Below are positions 9,369 to 18,513 of a DNA stretch of 64,000 bases, one piece after another. How positions within the stretch are numbered: position 1 is the stretch's first letter; each line of letters begins with the position of its first letter. The notes beneath the pieces were generated by a model. The model had not been told where the DNA came from. It worked only from the letters and a program-made list of their open reading frames with translations, and did no database searches. The translations under genes and the position numbers were made by a program. Source of the DNA: JAIPDZ01 sp034522175 (GTDB lineage: Bacteria; Desulfobacterota; DSM-4660; Desulfatiglandales; Desulfatiglandaceae); NCBI GenBank assembly GCA_034522175.1, contig JAXHLQ010000001.1, positions 3,162,001 through 3,226,000 on the forward strand, given 5' to 3'.

Positions 9369-10775
9369 CTAATCGTCATTGTTGTGAAACGAATATGGGG
9401 AACTTGCTTGATTTAACCCGGGTTCACGGTTCATCCGGACTGGGGGCATTATCGGCACATTCATCTGACCTGCCAGTATCCGGTCTGTGATGCCCTTACT
9501 GATAAAACAGGCTGCGGCCTCAAGATTCACGTCTCCTTTCAGGTGCCTTATCTCCGTGATATCCACATAGATCCAACTGACGGCCGGGTAGCTGTCCGTA
9601 CGCTGGTCGAAAAAGATGGACTTGTATACGTTACTCCCCAGAATGATCACCGAGAAGTCTGCCTGTTGACAAATTTCCCCCACAGCCCGGGCCGCATTTT
9701 CCGGATAAACCACATAAGGCCGCTCGTCAGCCGCGTAAAACCCCAGATACTCGCGAGCGATCCTGGCCCATGCCACCTCCCATTCGGATTCATCCATGGG
9801 GAATTGCGACATTTTCGGAGAGAAGAGTTCCTTTTCCATGCATGTTTTGGTCGCCGCCTCAATTTCCCTGGCCAGCATCGTTTCCGCTCTGAGTAGAAAA
9901 GGCGTCGGCTCGAAGTCGCCTTTTTCATACGGGGCAGCCCCCTCTCCGTGCAAAAATTCATCGGTCATGGACGGGATAAATGCAATTCTGATGGCATCCG
10001 GCTGGTCCGAACCCGTGAGATGACGGCAGGCATCTCCCTGATAACCCGACTGTGAAAGCTTTTGTTGAACAAGGGGATCCGTTTCCAGCACCCCGGCGTC
10101 CCACAGGGCCTTCGTTAGAGAGGGGGATTTGAGGTAATGAAGGAGATGGGGTTTACTGTGAATGATCTGCCGTAAAAAGTTAAACTCCCCGGCCGTGAGA
10201 TTCATGGCCCGGAGATCTTCAACAGTGGGTTCTAAAGCGGGATCGCGGAGCAGGTTCTCCCGGGCCAAGATGGCGGAGAGACTCACCTTCTCCCCGTTAT
10301 GCATCATTTTTAAAAGCAGGAGACGGATGGCGATGAATTCCGAGGCCGGGTAGATGCTGGTGACGCCATAATCCCCTTCGTAGAGGCTGAGACCCTTATC
10401 ATAATGATAGAGTACCGTGGTGAGGTCCAGAATGTTGGGATCCAGGACCATGAGATCGAGGGGATTTTTATCTGTCTCGGTCATGGTTTCCACCACGTTC
10501 TCAAAATCGAGGGGCTCATTGAGGCCCCGCAGTCGCCACTGCTCCCGGTATTCTGGATCCCCGGCTATGCCGAGGGTTATCTTTAAGAGATACGCCAGCA
10601 CTTCCGCGGCGTAGGCCTGCGCCGGCGTCAAGCGACCATCAGTAGAAACGTTTTCAGATGGTTTTATACCGGGACTTGCATCGGTACCAGATGGGTGGGT
10701 GAGTGAAGATATGGCAACAAGAATGGTGAATATAATCAAAAAAAGAATGTGTTCTTCATGGTCCGGCGATCTCAC
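9369..10775 (-). CDS. exported or membrane-anchored protein of unknown function
   Basis: 468 residues; no family recognised. A hydrophobic segment near the N-terminus (LFLIIFTILVAISS) looks like a signal peptide or anchor. The rest is soluble, mixed helical, with few cysteines. The start is uncertain: GTG 10775 gives an odd MRSPDHEE leader, whereas ATG 10765 in another frame begins MKNTFFF and would join the hydrophobic segment if the T7 run at 10738-10744 (A7 on the + strand) had one more base, giving a classical signal peptide. It lies 83 bp downstream of trxB on the same strand. A chaperone or maturation role for an exported redox protein would be pure guesswork. Confidence 0.6.
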   Translation of the reverse strand: MRSPDHEEHILFLIIFTILVAISSLTHPSGTDASPGIKPSENVSTDGRLTPAQAYAAEVLAYLLKITLGIAGDPEYREQWRLRGLNEPLDFENVVETMTETDKNPLDLMVLDPNILDLTTVLYHYDKGLSLYEGDYGVTSIYPASEFIAIRLLLLKMMHNGEKVSLSAILARENLLRDPALEPTVEDLRAMNLTAGEFNFLRQIIHSKPHLLHYLKSPSLTKALWDAGVLETDPLVQQKLSQSGYQGDACRHLTGSDQPDAIRIAFIPSMTDEFLHGEGAAPYEKGDFEPTPFLLRAETMLAREIEAATKTCMEKELFSPKMSQFPMDESEWEVAWARIAREYLGFYAADERPYVVYPENAARAVGEICQQADFSVIILGSNVYKSIFFDQRTDSYPAVSWIYVDITEIRHLKGDVNLEAAACFISKGITDRILAGQMNVPIMPPVRMNREPGLNQASSPYSFHNNDD

Positions 10776-10858
10776 GCTATTCTATTTGGGATGGGTGATC
10801 TGAAAGTTGTCCCCGATAACGATCATGGAAGGTCTCACCCAAAAAAGATAGCGGAGGG

Positions 10859-11818
10859 CTAAACGCCGATACCGGTGGATTCAGAAAGGTAATTCTCTGC
10901 ACTGAGGGCAGCGGTCACCCCTTCCCCCACCGCGATGGCGATCTGGCGTGAGGTCTGGCTCGTTACGTCTCCTGCTGAAAATACACCCCTTACGCTGGTT
11001 TCCTGCAGCCGATCTACGTTGATGAATCCCAGCGCATCCATTTCCACAGCGCCGCCTAAGAATTCAGTAATGGGGCGAGTCCCCACCAAAATAAAAACGC
11101 CTTCTACAGGTACGGCATTCTCCGATCCGGTCTTGACATTTCGGATGGCAAGCTGCTCGACCCCGGTCTTTCCTTCGATCTTGACCGGAACCGTATCCCA
11201 GATGAATTCGATTTTGTCATTGGCGAAGGCCCGTTCCTGAAGGATTTTGGTGGCCCGCAGTTCATCTCTTCGGTGAATCACATGGACCCGGGAGGCAAAA
11301 CGCGTGAGAAACAGGGCCTCTTCAATGGCCGTATCTCCCCCGCCGATCACCGCCACCGCCACATCCCGGTAAAAGGGCCCGTCACACGTCCCGCAATAGG
11401 AGACGCCTTTACCGGTCAGGAGGTCCTCCCCTTCGATATCGATCTTCCTGGGCTGTGCCCCGGTGGCGATGAGCACCGAATGGGCTCTCATTTCACCGGA
11501 TCCGAGAATGAGCCTTTTTTCCGGCTGGCTGAAGTCAACCGCCTTGACTTCCTGGCTCAAAATTTTCAGTTCGAAACCCTCCGCCTGCCTTCGCATGGCA
11601 TCCATCAGCTCAAAGCCGCTGATTCCGTCCGGAAATCCGGGGTAGTTCTCCACCCAGTCCGTGCTGAGTACCTGTCCTCCCGGGCTCAATTTCTCGAGTA
11701 AGACCACGTCCTGCTTGTCTCTCGCCGCGTAGATCCCTGCTGAGAGCCCGGCCGGCCCGGCACCGATGATAATGAGGTCGTGAGATTCCGATGGGTCCTG
11801 GTTACTTGATTCAGCCAT
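10859..11818 (-). CDS. trxB: thioredoxin reductase
   Basis: 319-residue FAD/NADPH enzyme that reduces thioredoxin. FAD-binding GAGPAGLSAG near residue 19, redox-active disulfide YCGTCDG near residue 145, NADPH-binding GGGDTAIEEA, and the C-terminal FAD motif GVFSAGDVTS are all present in the normal order and spacing. It stands alone, about 330 bp downstream of the selenorhodanese gene on the same strand. Both act in thiol/selenol chemistry, so a shared role in reducing the rhodanese or its partners is possible. Confidence 0.95.
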   Translation of the reverse strand: MAESSNQDPSESHDLIIIGAGPAGLSAGIYAARDKQDVVLLEKLSPGGQVLSTDWVENYPGFPDGISGFELMDAMRRQAEGFELKILSQEVKAVDFSQPEKRLILGSGEMRAHSVLIATGAQPRKIDIEGEDLLTGKGVSYCGTCDGPFYRDVAVAVIGGGDTAIEEALFLTRFASRVHVIHRRDELRATKILQERAFANDKIEFIWDTVPVKIEGKTGVEQLAIRNVKTGSENAVPVEGVFILVGTRPITEFLGGAVEMDALGFINVDRLQETSVRGVFSAGDVTSQTSRQIAIAVGEGVTAALSAENYLSESTGIGV

Positions 11819-12114
11819 GAATGCCTCCGATTTTTTATGTCAACTTCATTCGTACGATGAATCTTCAACAGGAAGTTGTATGCTCTACATTCCAAAATTC
11901 TCATAGCGTATTGATATTCTTAGATGGTCAAATTCGACAACGTCATTTCCCGTACTTAGCGGGGATCAGGTCCGGCATGACGAGAGAATTTTAAACTCTC
12001 ATGTTGTATTCTTCGGTCACAACTGCACGGGGGTATTTATACGCCTACTGCGAGCGGTTTGCAAGGCCACAATTTGAAAAACGGGGAAAAGCCGAAGGGA
12101 CGCGCAGATGGGAA

Positions 12115-12143
12115 CCGCCCCCGGTCCACAAGACCGGAGGCGG
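12115..12143 (-). terminator. hairpin after the selenorhodanese gene
   Basis: CCGCCCCCGGTC (12115-12126) and GACCGGAGGCGG (12132-12143) form a 12-bp GC-rich stem with one mismatch and a 5-base loop just past the rhodanese stop codon. There is no clear T tract, so termination would be weak or factor-dependent. Confidence 0.5.
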
Positions 12144-12151
12144 GCATGGGT

Positions 12152-13453
12152 CTATTCCCAGACCCAGTAGGTACCGTCCGGTTTGCACTTGCAGTTGGCA
12201 TTGAGGTATTTCACGGCATAGCCTTTCTCTTTGAGGAGAAGATAGGCCATCTCCCCCCGCACACCCGTTTTGCAGTGGACCACGATGAATTTATCCCTGG
12301 GGACTTCATCCAGCCGCTGAGGAAGCTCATCCAACGGAATATTCATCGCGCCTGAAAAATGACCGGCCTCATATTCGGCATTTCCGCGCACATCGATGAC
12401 ATCAATGGCACCTGAATTGAGGGCCGACTCAAAGTCCTTGATACTGATCTCGCCAGGGCCCCGTTTTCTGACCCATCGAATCTCTGTGGCGGCCGGGCCT
12501 GTTCGGATCTCATAGCCCTGAGCAACCCACTCTTTTGCACCCGGGAATGGGAAGACAGTGGCATTTTTGTACTTCCAGCCTCTCGCAATCTTGACCGCCT
12601 TGACAGTATCTTCGATATGGTCCGAATAAAAGACAATCGGCGCGACCCTGGAGGTGGGAAACATCTTCTTTGAATCCGACAGCTTATTCAGAGAAATCCC
12701 CACTGCACGGGGCAGGTGCCCGTCACTCACCTGGGCAGGACTCCTGAGATCAACGAGAACGATATTTCCCGTATTGACGAACGTTGGAGCGGACACCAGA
12801 TAGTTCCCCGCCTTTTTCCATCCCGGAACGCCTTCTGAATAGACTTTTACATCTGAATAACCCCATTTTTTCGCCAGACCGGCGGATTTGGGACTCATGC
12901 TTCATGTGGGGCCTCCGCAATAGAAGATAAGGGTCTTCCCCTTGGCCGGCAGGAGCGATTTCCCCTCCTTCTTCAATTGCATAAACGGTACCGGTATGGC
13001 CGTGGGCAGGTGCCCTTCGTTGTATCGCCGGGCGGGTCTGGAGTCGATGAGCCAGTAATTGCCTTTCTCAGGGCCTTCCTTGATCAAAGACGCAACCACG
13101 GCCGTATCCAGCACCTCTACACCTTTAGGAATCTTGGCGATGTGCTTTTTGATTTCCACGGCCACCATGTCGGGACCCACCATCTTATATTTCAAGATGG
13201 CCCCTTCTCCCTGTTTGAAGTCTTTGGCCGATCCCGCGTGGATGAATGTTGTATCGCCTGTGAACTTGAATAACATCGGTCCCTTTTCCTTGACGGAAAG
13301 GGAGATGGTCTTGGCCTTGTTGGATACAGCCTTGACCTTGCCAGTCACCTCGTATACCGAGTCGGCGAGGGCATGACCGTAGAAGCCAAGACACAACAGG
13401 AACATTGATGCGACAAAAACGGATAGGGTGAAACGCACTTGATGCCTCTTCAT
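12152..13453 (-). CDS. exported triple-rhodanese selenoprotein (in-frame UGA = Sec184)
   Basis: Sulfurtransferase of 433 residues when UGA at 12904-12902 is read as selenocysteine. ATG 13453 has a GGGAGG ribosome site. A signal peptide (VFVASMFLLCLGFYGHALA) precedes three rhodanese domains: the first ends in FYCGGPTU with Sec in place of a Cys usual in homologs (CGGPTC); the second has VDLRSPAQVSDGHL but no active-site Cys; the third has the loop HCKTGVR. Downstream of the UGA, CGCC-GGUCU-GGCG (12884-12872) forms a hairpin whose GGUCU loop matches that of E. coli fdhF. The reading frame is unchanged across the UGA and similarity to rhodanese continues on both sides, so Sec is much more likely than truncation. 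It is third in the tusA-dsrE operon. Confidence 0.85.
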
Positions 13454-13529
13454 GTTAAAACCTCCCAAATCTTAAAGTGTAAACCGTTTAATGGAAAACC
13501 GCCTGTACGTCGATTTGATGGAACCAAGA

Positions 13530-13896
13530 TCAATAGACCAGCGTGGCGTTGGCACTCAGAATCTCTTCGGTCAACTTGCCGCCTGCGAGGGGAACTGCCT
13601 TATCAATCAGGTCTGCCGGGTCGATCTTCCGCTCCTCAATACAGGGAATGCACACCAGAAGTCTCCCCCATCTCGAGAAACGCTTCCACCAGATCACTCA
13701 GGGGAGAAAATCCGGCGGCGTGCACGTGCTGGAGCATCCCCTTTTTGGCAAGAAACACCGAAGGGCCCTGAAGGGCCACCACGGCCTCCACATCCATGGC
13801 AATGGCGGCATTGGCCAGGACAAAGGGTAGACTGGCCCGCTCCGGATTTTCTGCCCCATGCGTTGCGATATAAATGATCTTTTCCTGCTCTGCCAT
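13530..13896 (-). CDS. DsrE-family sulfur relay protein, one frameshift
   Basis: Small cytoplasmic sulfur-carrier of the DsrE/F-like fold. The first frame from ATG 13896 (AAGGAGG ribosome site) gives MAEQEKIIYIATHGAENPE up to AFLEMG; the other frame continues LLVCIPCIEERKIDPADLID to the stop at 13530, including the conserved Cys of VCIPC that carries sulfur. Two extra G in the G5 run (C5 at 13665-13669 on the + strand) would give EMGGRLLVCIPC and a 122-residue protein of normal length. It lies between tusA and the selenorhodanese and likely passes sulfane sulfur between them. Confidence 0.8.
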
Positions 13897-13970
13897 CTGA
13901 ACCCTCCTTATTATCTTTTTAGATTTGAAGCTTTTTTAATCGCCCGACGAATTCTGTCTCACCGCTCTGC

Positions 13971-14228
13971 TCATCCACGTCGAATAAACAGGCGGTGACA
14001 ATCGGCATCCGATTCCACTTTGATAATCCGATCGCCGCCGTGCTTCAATATGAAACTGAAATTCTCTTGAACTTTTTCATCTGTGCTAAGGACTTCAAGG
14101 ATTTTGCCCGTCTGCATCTGCCTCAACTGGCTCTTCGCCTTGAGGGCAATCCATGGGCAGCGCCATCCCCGGACATCGAGCACCTTGTCTGGTTGATATG
14201 TCTTTTTCACCGATAGATCGTCCTCCAT
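13971..14228 (-). CDS. TusA/SirA-family sulfur carrier
   Basis: 85-residue TusA-like protein with the family core LDVRGWRCPWIALKAKSQL; the Cys of RCPW is the persulfide-carrying residue (CPxP in classical TusA, here CPW). ATG 14228 is the longest start; an internal GTG about 18 bp downstream has a better GGAGGA ribosome site. It begins the tusA-dsrE-rhodanese operon and lies just downstream of a sigma-54 promoter. The likely role is receiving or donating sulfur in a relay. Confidence 0.85.
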   Translation of the reverse strand: MEDDLSVKKTYQPDKVLDVRGWRCPWIALKAKSQLRQMQTGKILEVLSTDEKVQENFSFILKHGGDRIIKVESDADCHRLFIRRG

Positions 14229-14261
14229 CAGTTCCCGATACTTTCTTGATCATCCGCATGA

Positions 14262-14277
14262 TGCAAGCCCGATGCCA
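14262..14277 (-). promoter_or_regulatory. sigma-54 promoter of the tusA operon
   Basis: On the minus strand the sequence reads TGGCATC-GGGC-TTGCA, against the sigma-54 consensus TGGCACG-N4-TTGCW. The GG and GC dinucleotides have the required spacing. It is about 35 bp upstream of the tusA start and faces away from the divergent sigma-54 activator gene. The AT-rich stretch 14335-14420 with several TTAACA repeats is a candidate activator site. Confidence 0.7.
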
Positions 14278-14456
14278 AAAGCGGCCATGCATCTTGTTGA
14301 TGTCTTAACTCATCAATATCATAGGCAAAATTAACGATTAGAAAATTTGGGTTGCGAAACAAACCTTAACACTTTATGATTAACACATGTTTACTTCTGT
14401 TAAATGTTAACCCTATCGGGCAACCATCATCCGATGGTTATTTCAGAGGATTTGAG

Positions 14457-15854
14457 ATGATAGAAGACGAATACAACCAATACTGGGAGACCGTTATCCA
14501 GACCATGCTGGACGGTCTCATGGTGGTGGATCCGGATGGCATGATCCTATCCGTAAACAATGCCCTGGAACGATTGACCGGTTACCGGCGGGATGAATTG
14601 ATCGGGCAGTCCTGTGAGATTTTAGGGTGCAATACCTGTTTTGATGCAAAGGCAAAGGGAGGAGAAAAGCATTGTCAGCTCTTTAAAGAGCATCAGGTAC
14701 GCCACAAGCGATGCATCTTGAGACGGAAAGACGGAAGCCCGCTTCATCTGTTGAAAAACGCCAATGTACTTCGGGATAAGGACAACGAGGTGGTCGGCGG
14801 CGTGGAAACCATGGCCGATTGCACGGAGCTCGTGAGCAAGGAGGAAACCATCAACTCACTCCATCACGAGTTGAGTATCGAAGCGGGATTTGAGGGGATT
14901 GTCGGCCGCTCGGCGCCCATGCAACAGGTCTTCGACCTTATTCGCAGCGCGGCCGACTCAGGCGCGCCGGTGATAATTTACGGCGAAAGCGGAACGGGGA
15001 AGGAACTCGTAGCGTCGGCCATCCATCGGTTTGGCCCACGTGCTGCGGGTCCTTTCATCAAGGTCAACTGTGCCGTCTTGAATGAATCGCTTCTCGAGAG
15101 CGAGTTGTTCGGCCATGTGCGGGGCGCCTTTACAGGTGCCGAAAAATCCAGGAAAGGGCGCTTCGAGGCAGCCAGCGGGGGAGACATCTTTCTTGACGAA
15201 ATCGGTGATCTTCCCCTCTCCATACAGGTCAAGCTGCTGCGGGTACTTCAGGAAAAGGAGATCGAAAAGGTAGGTGATCACCAGCCGATCCCGATTGACA
15301 CCCGGATTATTACGGCCACCCACAAGGACCTTCACAAACTCATGGCGCAAGGTCAATTCCGTGACGATCTCTACTATCGTGTGGGGGTTATCCCCGTGCA
15401 CCTGCCACCGTTGAGAGACCGTAAAGAAGATATCCCGCTACTCATCGAAACCTTCATCAACCGGATCTGTCTCAAGACCCGTAAACCGATCAGCGCCATG
15501 GACAAGGTGGCCCTCAACATCCTCTGTGAATATCACTGGCCGGGGAATATTCGGGAGCTCATCAATGCCATTGAATATGCGTTTGTGCTTTGCCCGGGGG
15601 ATGAGATCACCCCGGGGCACCTTCCCCCGGCACTAACCGGAACAGCAGGCGGCACAGCTGGCCTGATGAACCGCTCCCCTCGGGGCCAACGATCGAAAAG
15701 TGGGGAAAAGGATGCGATTCTGAAGGCCCTGGAACATGCCGGGGGAAACCAGTCTCGGGCGGCCCGGGACCTGGGCATCAGCCGCGTAACCCTCTGGAAA
15801 CGACTCAAGAAATACGGAATTCAGGTGGAAAAGGATATACAGGTTCCCGGCTGA
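14457..15854 (+). CDS. sigma-54-dependent transcriptional activator with PAS sensor domain
   Basis: 465 residues from ATG 14457 (AGAGGA ribosome site); a longer start at 14376 adds an unlikely leader. An N-terminal PAS domain (about 8-125) carries a Cys cluster (SCEILGCNTC ... HCQLF), which may sense redox state or bind metal. The AAA+ domain follows, with Walker A GESGTGKE, the sigma-54 contact loop GAFTGA and Walker B GDIFLDEIGD. It ends in a Fis-type helix-turn-helix (NQSRAARDLGISRVTLWKRL). No receiver domain is present, so the signal is sensed directly. It is divergent from the tusA operon with its sigma-54 promoter and precedes the 16-21 kb redox operon; either or both may be its targets. 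Confidence 0.9.
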   Translation: MIEDEYNQYWETVIQTMLDGLMVVDPDGMILSVNNALERLTGYRRDELIGQSCEILGCNTCFDAKAKGGEKHCQLFKEHQVRHKRCILRRKDGSPLHLLKNANVLRDKDNEVVGGVETMADCTELVSKEETINSLHHELSIEAGFEGIVGRSAPMQQVFDLIRSAADSGAPVIIYGESGTGKELVASAIHRFGPRAAGPFIKVNCAVLNESLLESELFGHVRGAFTGAEKSRKGRFEAASGGDIFLDEIGDLPLSIQVKLLRVLQEKEIEKVGDHQPIPIDTRIITATHKDLHKLMAQGQFRDDLYYRVGVIPVHLPPLRDRKEDIPLLIETFINRICLKTRKPISAMDKVALNILCEYHWPGNIRELINAIEYAFVLCPGDEITPGHLPPALTGTAGGTAGLMNRSPRGQRSKSGEKDAILKALEHAGGNQSRAARDLGISRVTLWKRLKKYGIQVEKDIQVPG

Positions 15855-15977
15855 GGCTTTTTAACCCCTTGAATTCTTGATTGTTTTCTGACTCACTGAG
15901 AGCAGCCATGAACCGCCGTCTGCAACCTTTTTCCTTTCTCCGGCTCTTCACTACCAACCGATAAAGGAGGACATCCA

Positions 15978-16958
15978 ATGAGCAATCCCATATCACGAAG
16001 GGCATTTTTGAAAGGGGGCATTGCTGCGGCAGGGGCCGTGGCCGCGTCTTCATTAGCGGTCCCCCAGGCGGTCAAAGGAGCCTCTGGAACTGAACTGGCT
16101 ACCTTGATTGACATCCGTAAATGCATCGGCTGTGAGGCCTGTGTAGAAGCCTGTAAAGAAGTCAACCAGCCCAAATTCCCTGAGCCCAAAAAGCCGTTTC
16201 CCAAGATGTATCCGAGCCGGGTCAAGGTCTCCGACTGGTCTGATGACCGGGATGTGATGGATCGCTTAACCCCGTACAACTGGATATTTATCCAGGAGGC
16301 GGTGGTCAATGTGGATGGAAAGGAACAGACGCTGACCATTCCACGCCGCTGCATGCACTGCCAGAATCCCCCCTGCGCAGACTTATGCCCCTGGGGCGCT
16401 GCACGAAAGCACAAAAATGGCATCACCACCATCGATTCGGACATCTGTCTCGGCGGCTCCAAATGCAAGAAGGTGTGTCCCTGGCACATCCCGCAGCGAC
16501 AGACCGGCGTCGGACTCTACCTCGACATTCTGCCCAACTTTGCGGGAAACGGCGTCATGTTCAAATGTGACCGGTGCTACAACCGGATTGAGGCCGGAAA
16601 ACTTCCGGCCTGCATCGACATCTGTCCGGAGAAGGTCCAGAAGATCGGCCCCCGCGACGAAATCCTCAAAGAGGCCCACGCCATTGCCAGGGAAATCAAT
16701 GGCTATATCTATGGTGAGACGGAAAACGGCGGCACCAACACCATCTACGTCTCCCCCGTCTCAATCAAGGAACTCAACCGGGCCATTGAAAAAGGGCCGG
16801 GAAGACCCCATCTGAAACCGGTAAACGATTCCATGGCCCACGCGGACAACCTGGCAAAGGCCATGGTGATCGCGCCCATTGCCGGTGTGGCCGCGGCTGT
16901 GGGGAAGTTCTACAGCCACAGCAAACAGGTGATCTCACCAAAGGAGCAGGACAAATGA
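15978..16958 (+). CDS. Tat-exported 4Fe-4S ferredoxin subunit, FdnH/HybA-like
   Basis: 326 residues; ATG 15978 has a strong AAAGGAGG site. SRRAFLKGGIAAAGAVAAS is a twin-arginine signal. Four Cys groups follow (CIGCEACVEAC, CMHCQNPPCADLC, CLGGSKCKKVCPW, CDRCYNRIEAGKLPAC), enough for about four 4Fe-4S clusters, as in the beta subunits of formate dehydrogenase N and hydrogenase-2. A C-terminal hydrophobic segment (AKAMVIAPIAGVAAAVGKF) would anchor it in the membrane facing the periplasm. It overlaps the cytochrome b gene by 4 bp. No molybdopterin or hydrogenase catalytic subunit is adjacent, so its electron donor is elsewhere. Confidence 0.88.
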   Translation: MSNPISRRAFLKGGIAAAGAVAASSLAVPQAVKGASGTELATLIDIRKCIGCEACVEACKEVNQPKFPEPKKPFPKMYPSRVKVSDWSDDRDVMDRLTPYNWIFIQEAVVNVDGKEQTLTIPRRCMHCQNPPCADLCPWGAARKHKNGITTIDSDICLGGSKCKKVCPWHIPQRQTGVGLYLDILPNFAGNGVMFKCDRCYNRIEAGKLPACIDICPEKVQKIGPRDEILKEAHAIAREINGYIYGETENGGTNTIYVSPVSIKELNRAIEKGPGRPHLKPVNDSMAHADNLAKAMVIAPIAGVAAAVGKFYSHSKQVISPKEQDK

Positions 16959-17437
16959 AAAACAAAACACGCACCGCCGTATCGGGAAACCGTAGGCTGG
17001 TGAAATGGCTATACCTGTTGACCTTTATCGTCATGGCATTCACCGGATTCGGTCAGATGCCCATATTCAAACGGTTTTATGTTTCGGATGTTCCGGGCAT
17101 GGGGTGGTCGGCCGATTTTTATCTCACCCACTACATCCACTACCTGGGCGCCATCTTTCTTTTGGCCCTCCTCGCTTATGTGATTGTGGACTACTTTCTG
17201 TCCACCCGACACCAACTAACGTTAACGGCGACCGCGTATGTCCGGATTCTCCTTTTGGCCGGCATTGTGGTCACCGGGATCATCCGGGTGTTCAAGAACC
17301 TGCCTGATGTGGTCTTCTCACCCGGTTTCACCATGTTCGTGGACATCTCCCACCTCGGGTTCATGATGTTCTATCTCCTTTTTGCAGCCGTATGTCTGGT
17401 CATTAAATCGGGCTGGGTACAGACCCGCTCAGCATAG
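16955..17437 (+). CDS. membrane cytochrome b subunit, FdnI-like
   Basis: 160 residues with four hydrophobic segments and histidines in LTHYIHYLG and DISHLGFMMF able to ligate b-type hemes. The layout fits the small gamma subunits (FdnI type) that take electrons from a periplasmic FdnH-like ferredoxin and pass them to quinone. It is shorter than E. coli FdnI (about 217). It is translationally coupled to the ferredoxin gene. Confidence 0.75.
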   Translation: MKNKTRTAVSGNRRLVKWLYLLTFIVMAFTGFGQMPIFKRFYVSDVPGMGWSADFYLTHYIHYLGAIFLLALLAYVIVDYFLSTRHQLTLTATAYVRILLLAGIVVTGIIRVFKNLPDVVFSPGFTMFVDISHLGFMMFYLLFAAVCLVIKSGWVQTRSA

Positions 17438-17586
17438 CGGATATTTCAAAATGAGATGTGCCGGCGTGACAATCCACTGGTTTACTATTCACCACAGGTT
17501 GTTATATGATGAACGACATAAGCCCTGCTTATTGACACGCCACGTTTGAATTTCGGGGTCTTACAGAGCCAAATGGAGGTCAAACC

Positions 17587-18513
17587 ATGAATTCATTTAT
17601 GAACCGTCGTGATTTTTTAACCTATCAATTAAAGGGCCTGCTCTGGATCGGGGTTTCAGGGATCGTCTGGCCCGCGAGAGGTCTTGCGGCCGATATTCCG
17701 GACATTGCGGTGGCCACCGGTGGAACGCCGGAGGCGGAGACGCGAGCGGTGATCGAGATGCTCGGCGGCATCGGTGCCTTCGTGAAAAATGGGGACCGGG
17801 TGCTGATCAAACCCAACATGAGTTTTGCAGTGCCCCCGGAACGCGCGTCCAATACCCATCCGAAGGTGGTGAGCACCCTGGCCGCCCTCTGCAAAGAGGC
17901 CGGCGCATCGCGGGTGATGATTTTGGATAATCCCCTGGCGAGTGAAGAGCGGTGTCTCGAGGCCTCGGGCATTTACGATGCCTGCAAGCCCATCGATGAG
18001 CAAATGGTGCAGATGGTCAACAATTCAGCCCTTTTCCAGGAGATTGACATCCCCGGAGCGGTCACGCTGAAAAAGACCGACGTCATGAAGGATGTGCTCA
18101 AGGCGGACGTGTTCATCGCCGCACCCGTGGCCAAATCCCATTCCGGTGCAGGCGTCAGTCTTTCCATGAAGGGCATGATGGGTCTGATCTACAACCGGCG
18201 GATCATGCACATGCTGGATCTTCACACCGCCATCGTGGACCTGGCCTCTGTGCTGAAGCCGGATCTCACCGTCATCGACGCCACGAGGGTCCTTTCCACC
18301 GGCGGACCGGGGGGACCTGGAAAAGTGTTGAAAAAGGACACGGTCATTGCATCGAGGGACATGGTGGCCGCGGACGCCTATGCGGTCTCGGCTTTTGAAT
18401 GGTACGGAAAACGGTTCAAGCCCCGTCAGGTGCGGCATATCCGGGAAGCCCATGAGAGGAAACTGGGCCGCATGGACGTGGAAAACCTTGCCGTTCAGAC
18501 GGTTCGGATGTGA
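17587..18513 (+). CDS. DUF362 family protein, exported
   Basis: 308 residues with a Tat-like leader (NRRDFLTYQLKGLLWIG ... RGLAADIP). The body matches the DUF362 family: GDRVLIKPNMSF, NTHPKVVSTLAALCKEAGA, APVAKSHSGAGVSLSMKGMMG and VIDATRVLSTGGPGGPG are its typical blocks. The biochemical function is unknown; these proteins often sit next to polyferredoxins. The stop overlaps the GTG start of the next gene (GTGA), so the two are coupled. An AGGT ribosome site (ATGGAGG) precedes the start. Confidence 0.85.
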   Translation: MNSFMNRRDFLTYQLKGLLWIGVSGIVWPARGLAADIPDIAVATGGTPEAETRAVIEMLGGIGAFVKNGDRVLIKPNMSFAVPPERASNTHPKVVSTLAALCKEAGASRVMILDNPLASEERCLEASGIYDACKPIDEQMVQMVNNSALFQEIDIPGAVTLKKTDVMKDVLKADVFIAAPVAKSHSGAGVSLSMKGMMGLIYNRRIMHMLDLHTAIVDLASVLKPDLTVIDATRVLSTGGPGGPGKVLKKDTVIASRDMVAADAYAVSAFEWYGKRFKPRQVRHIREAHERKLGRMDVENLAVQTVRM

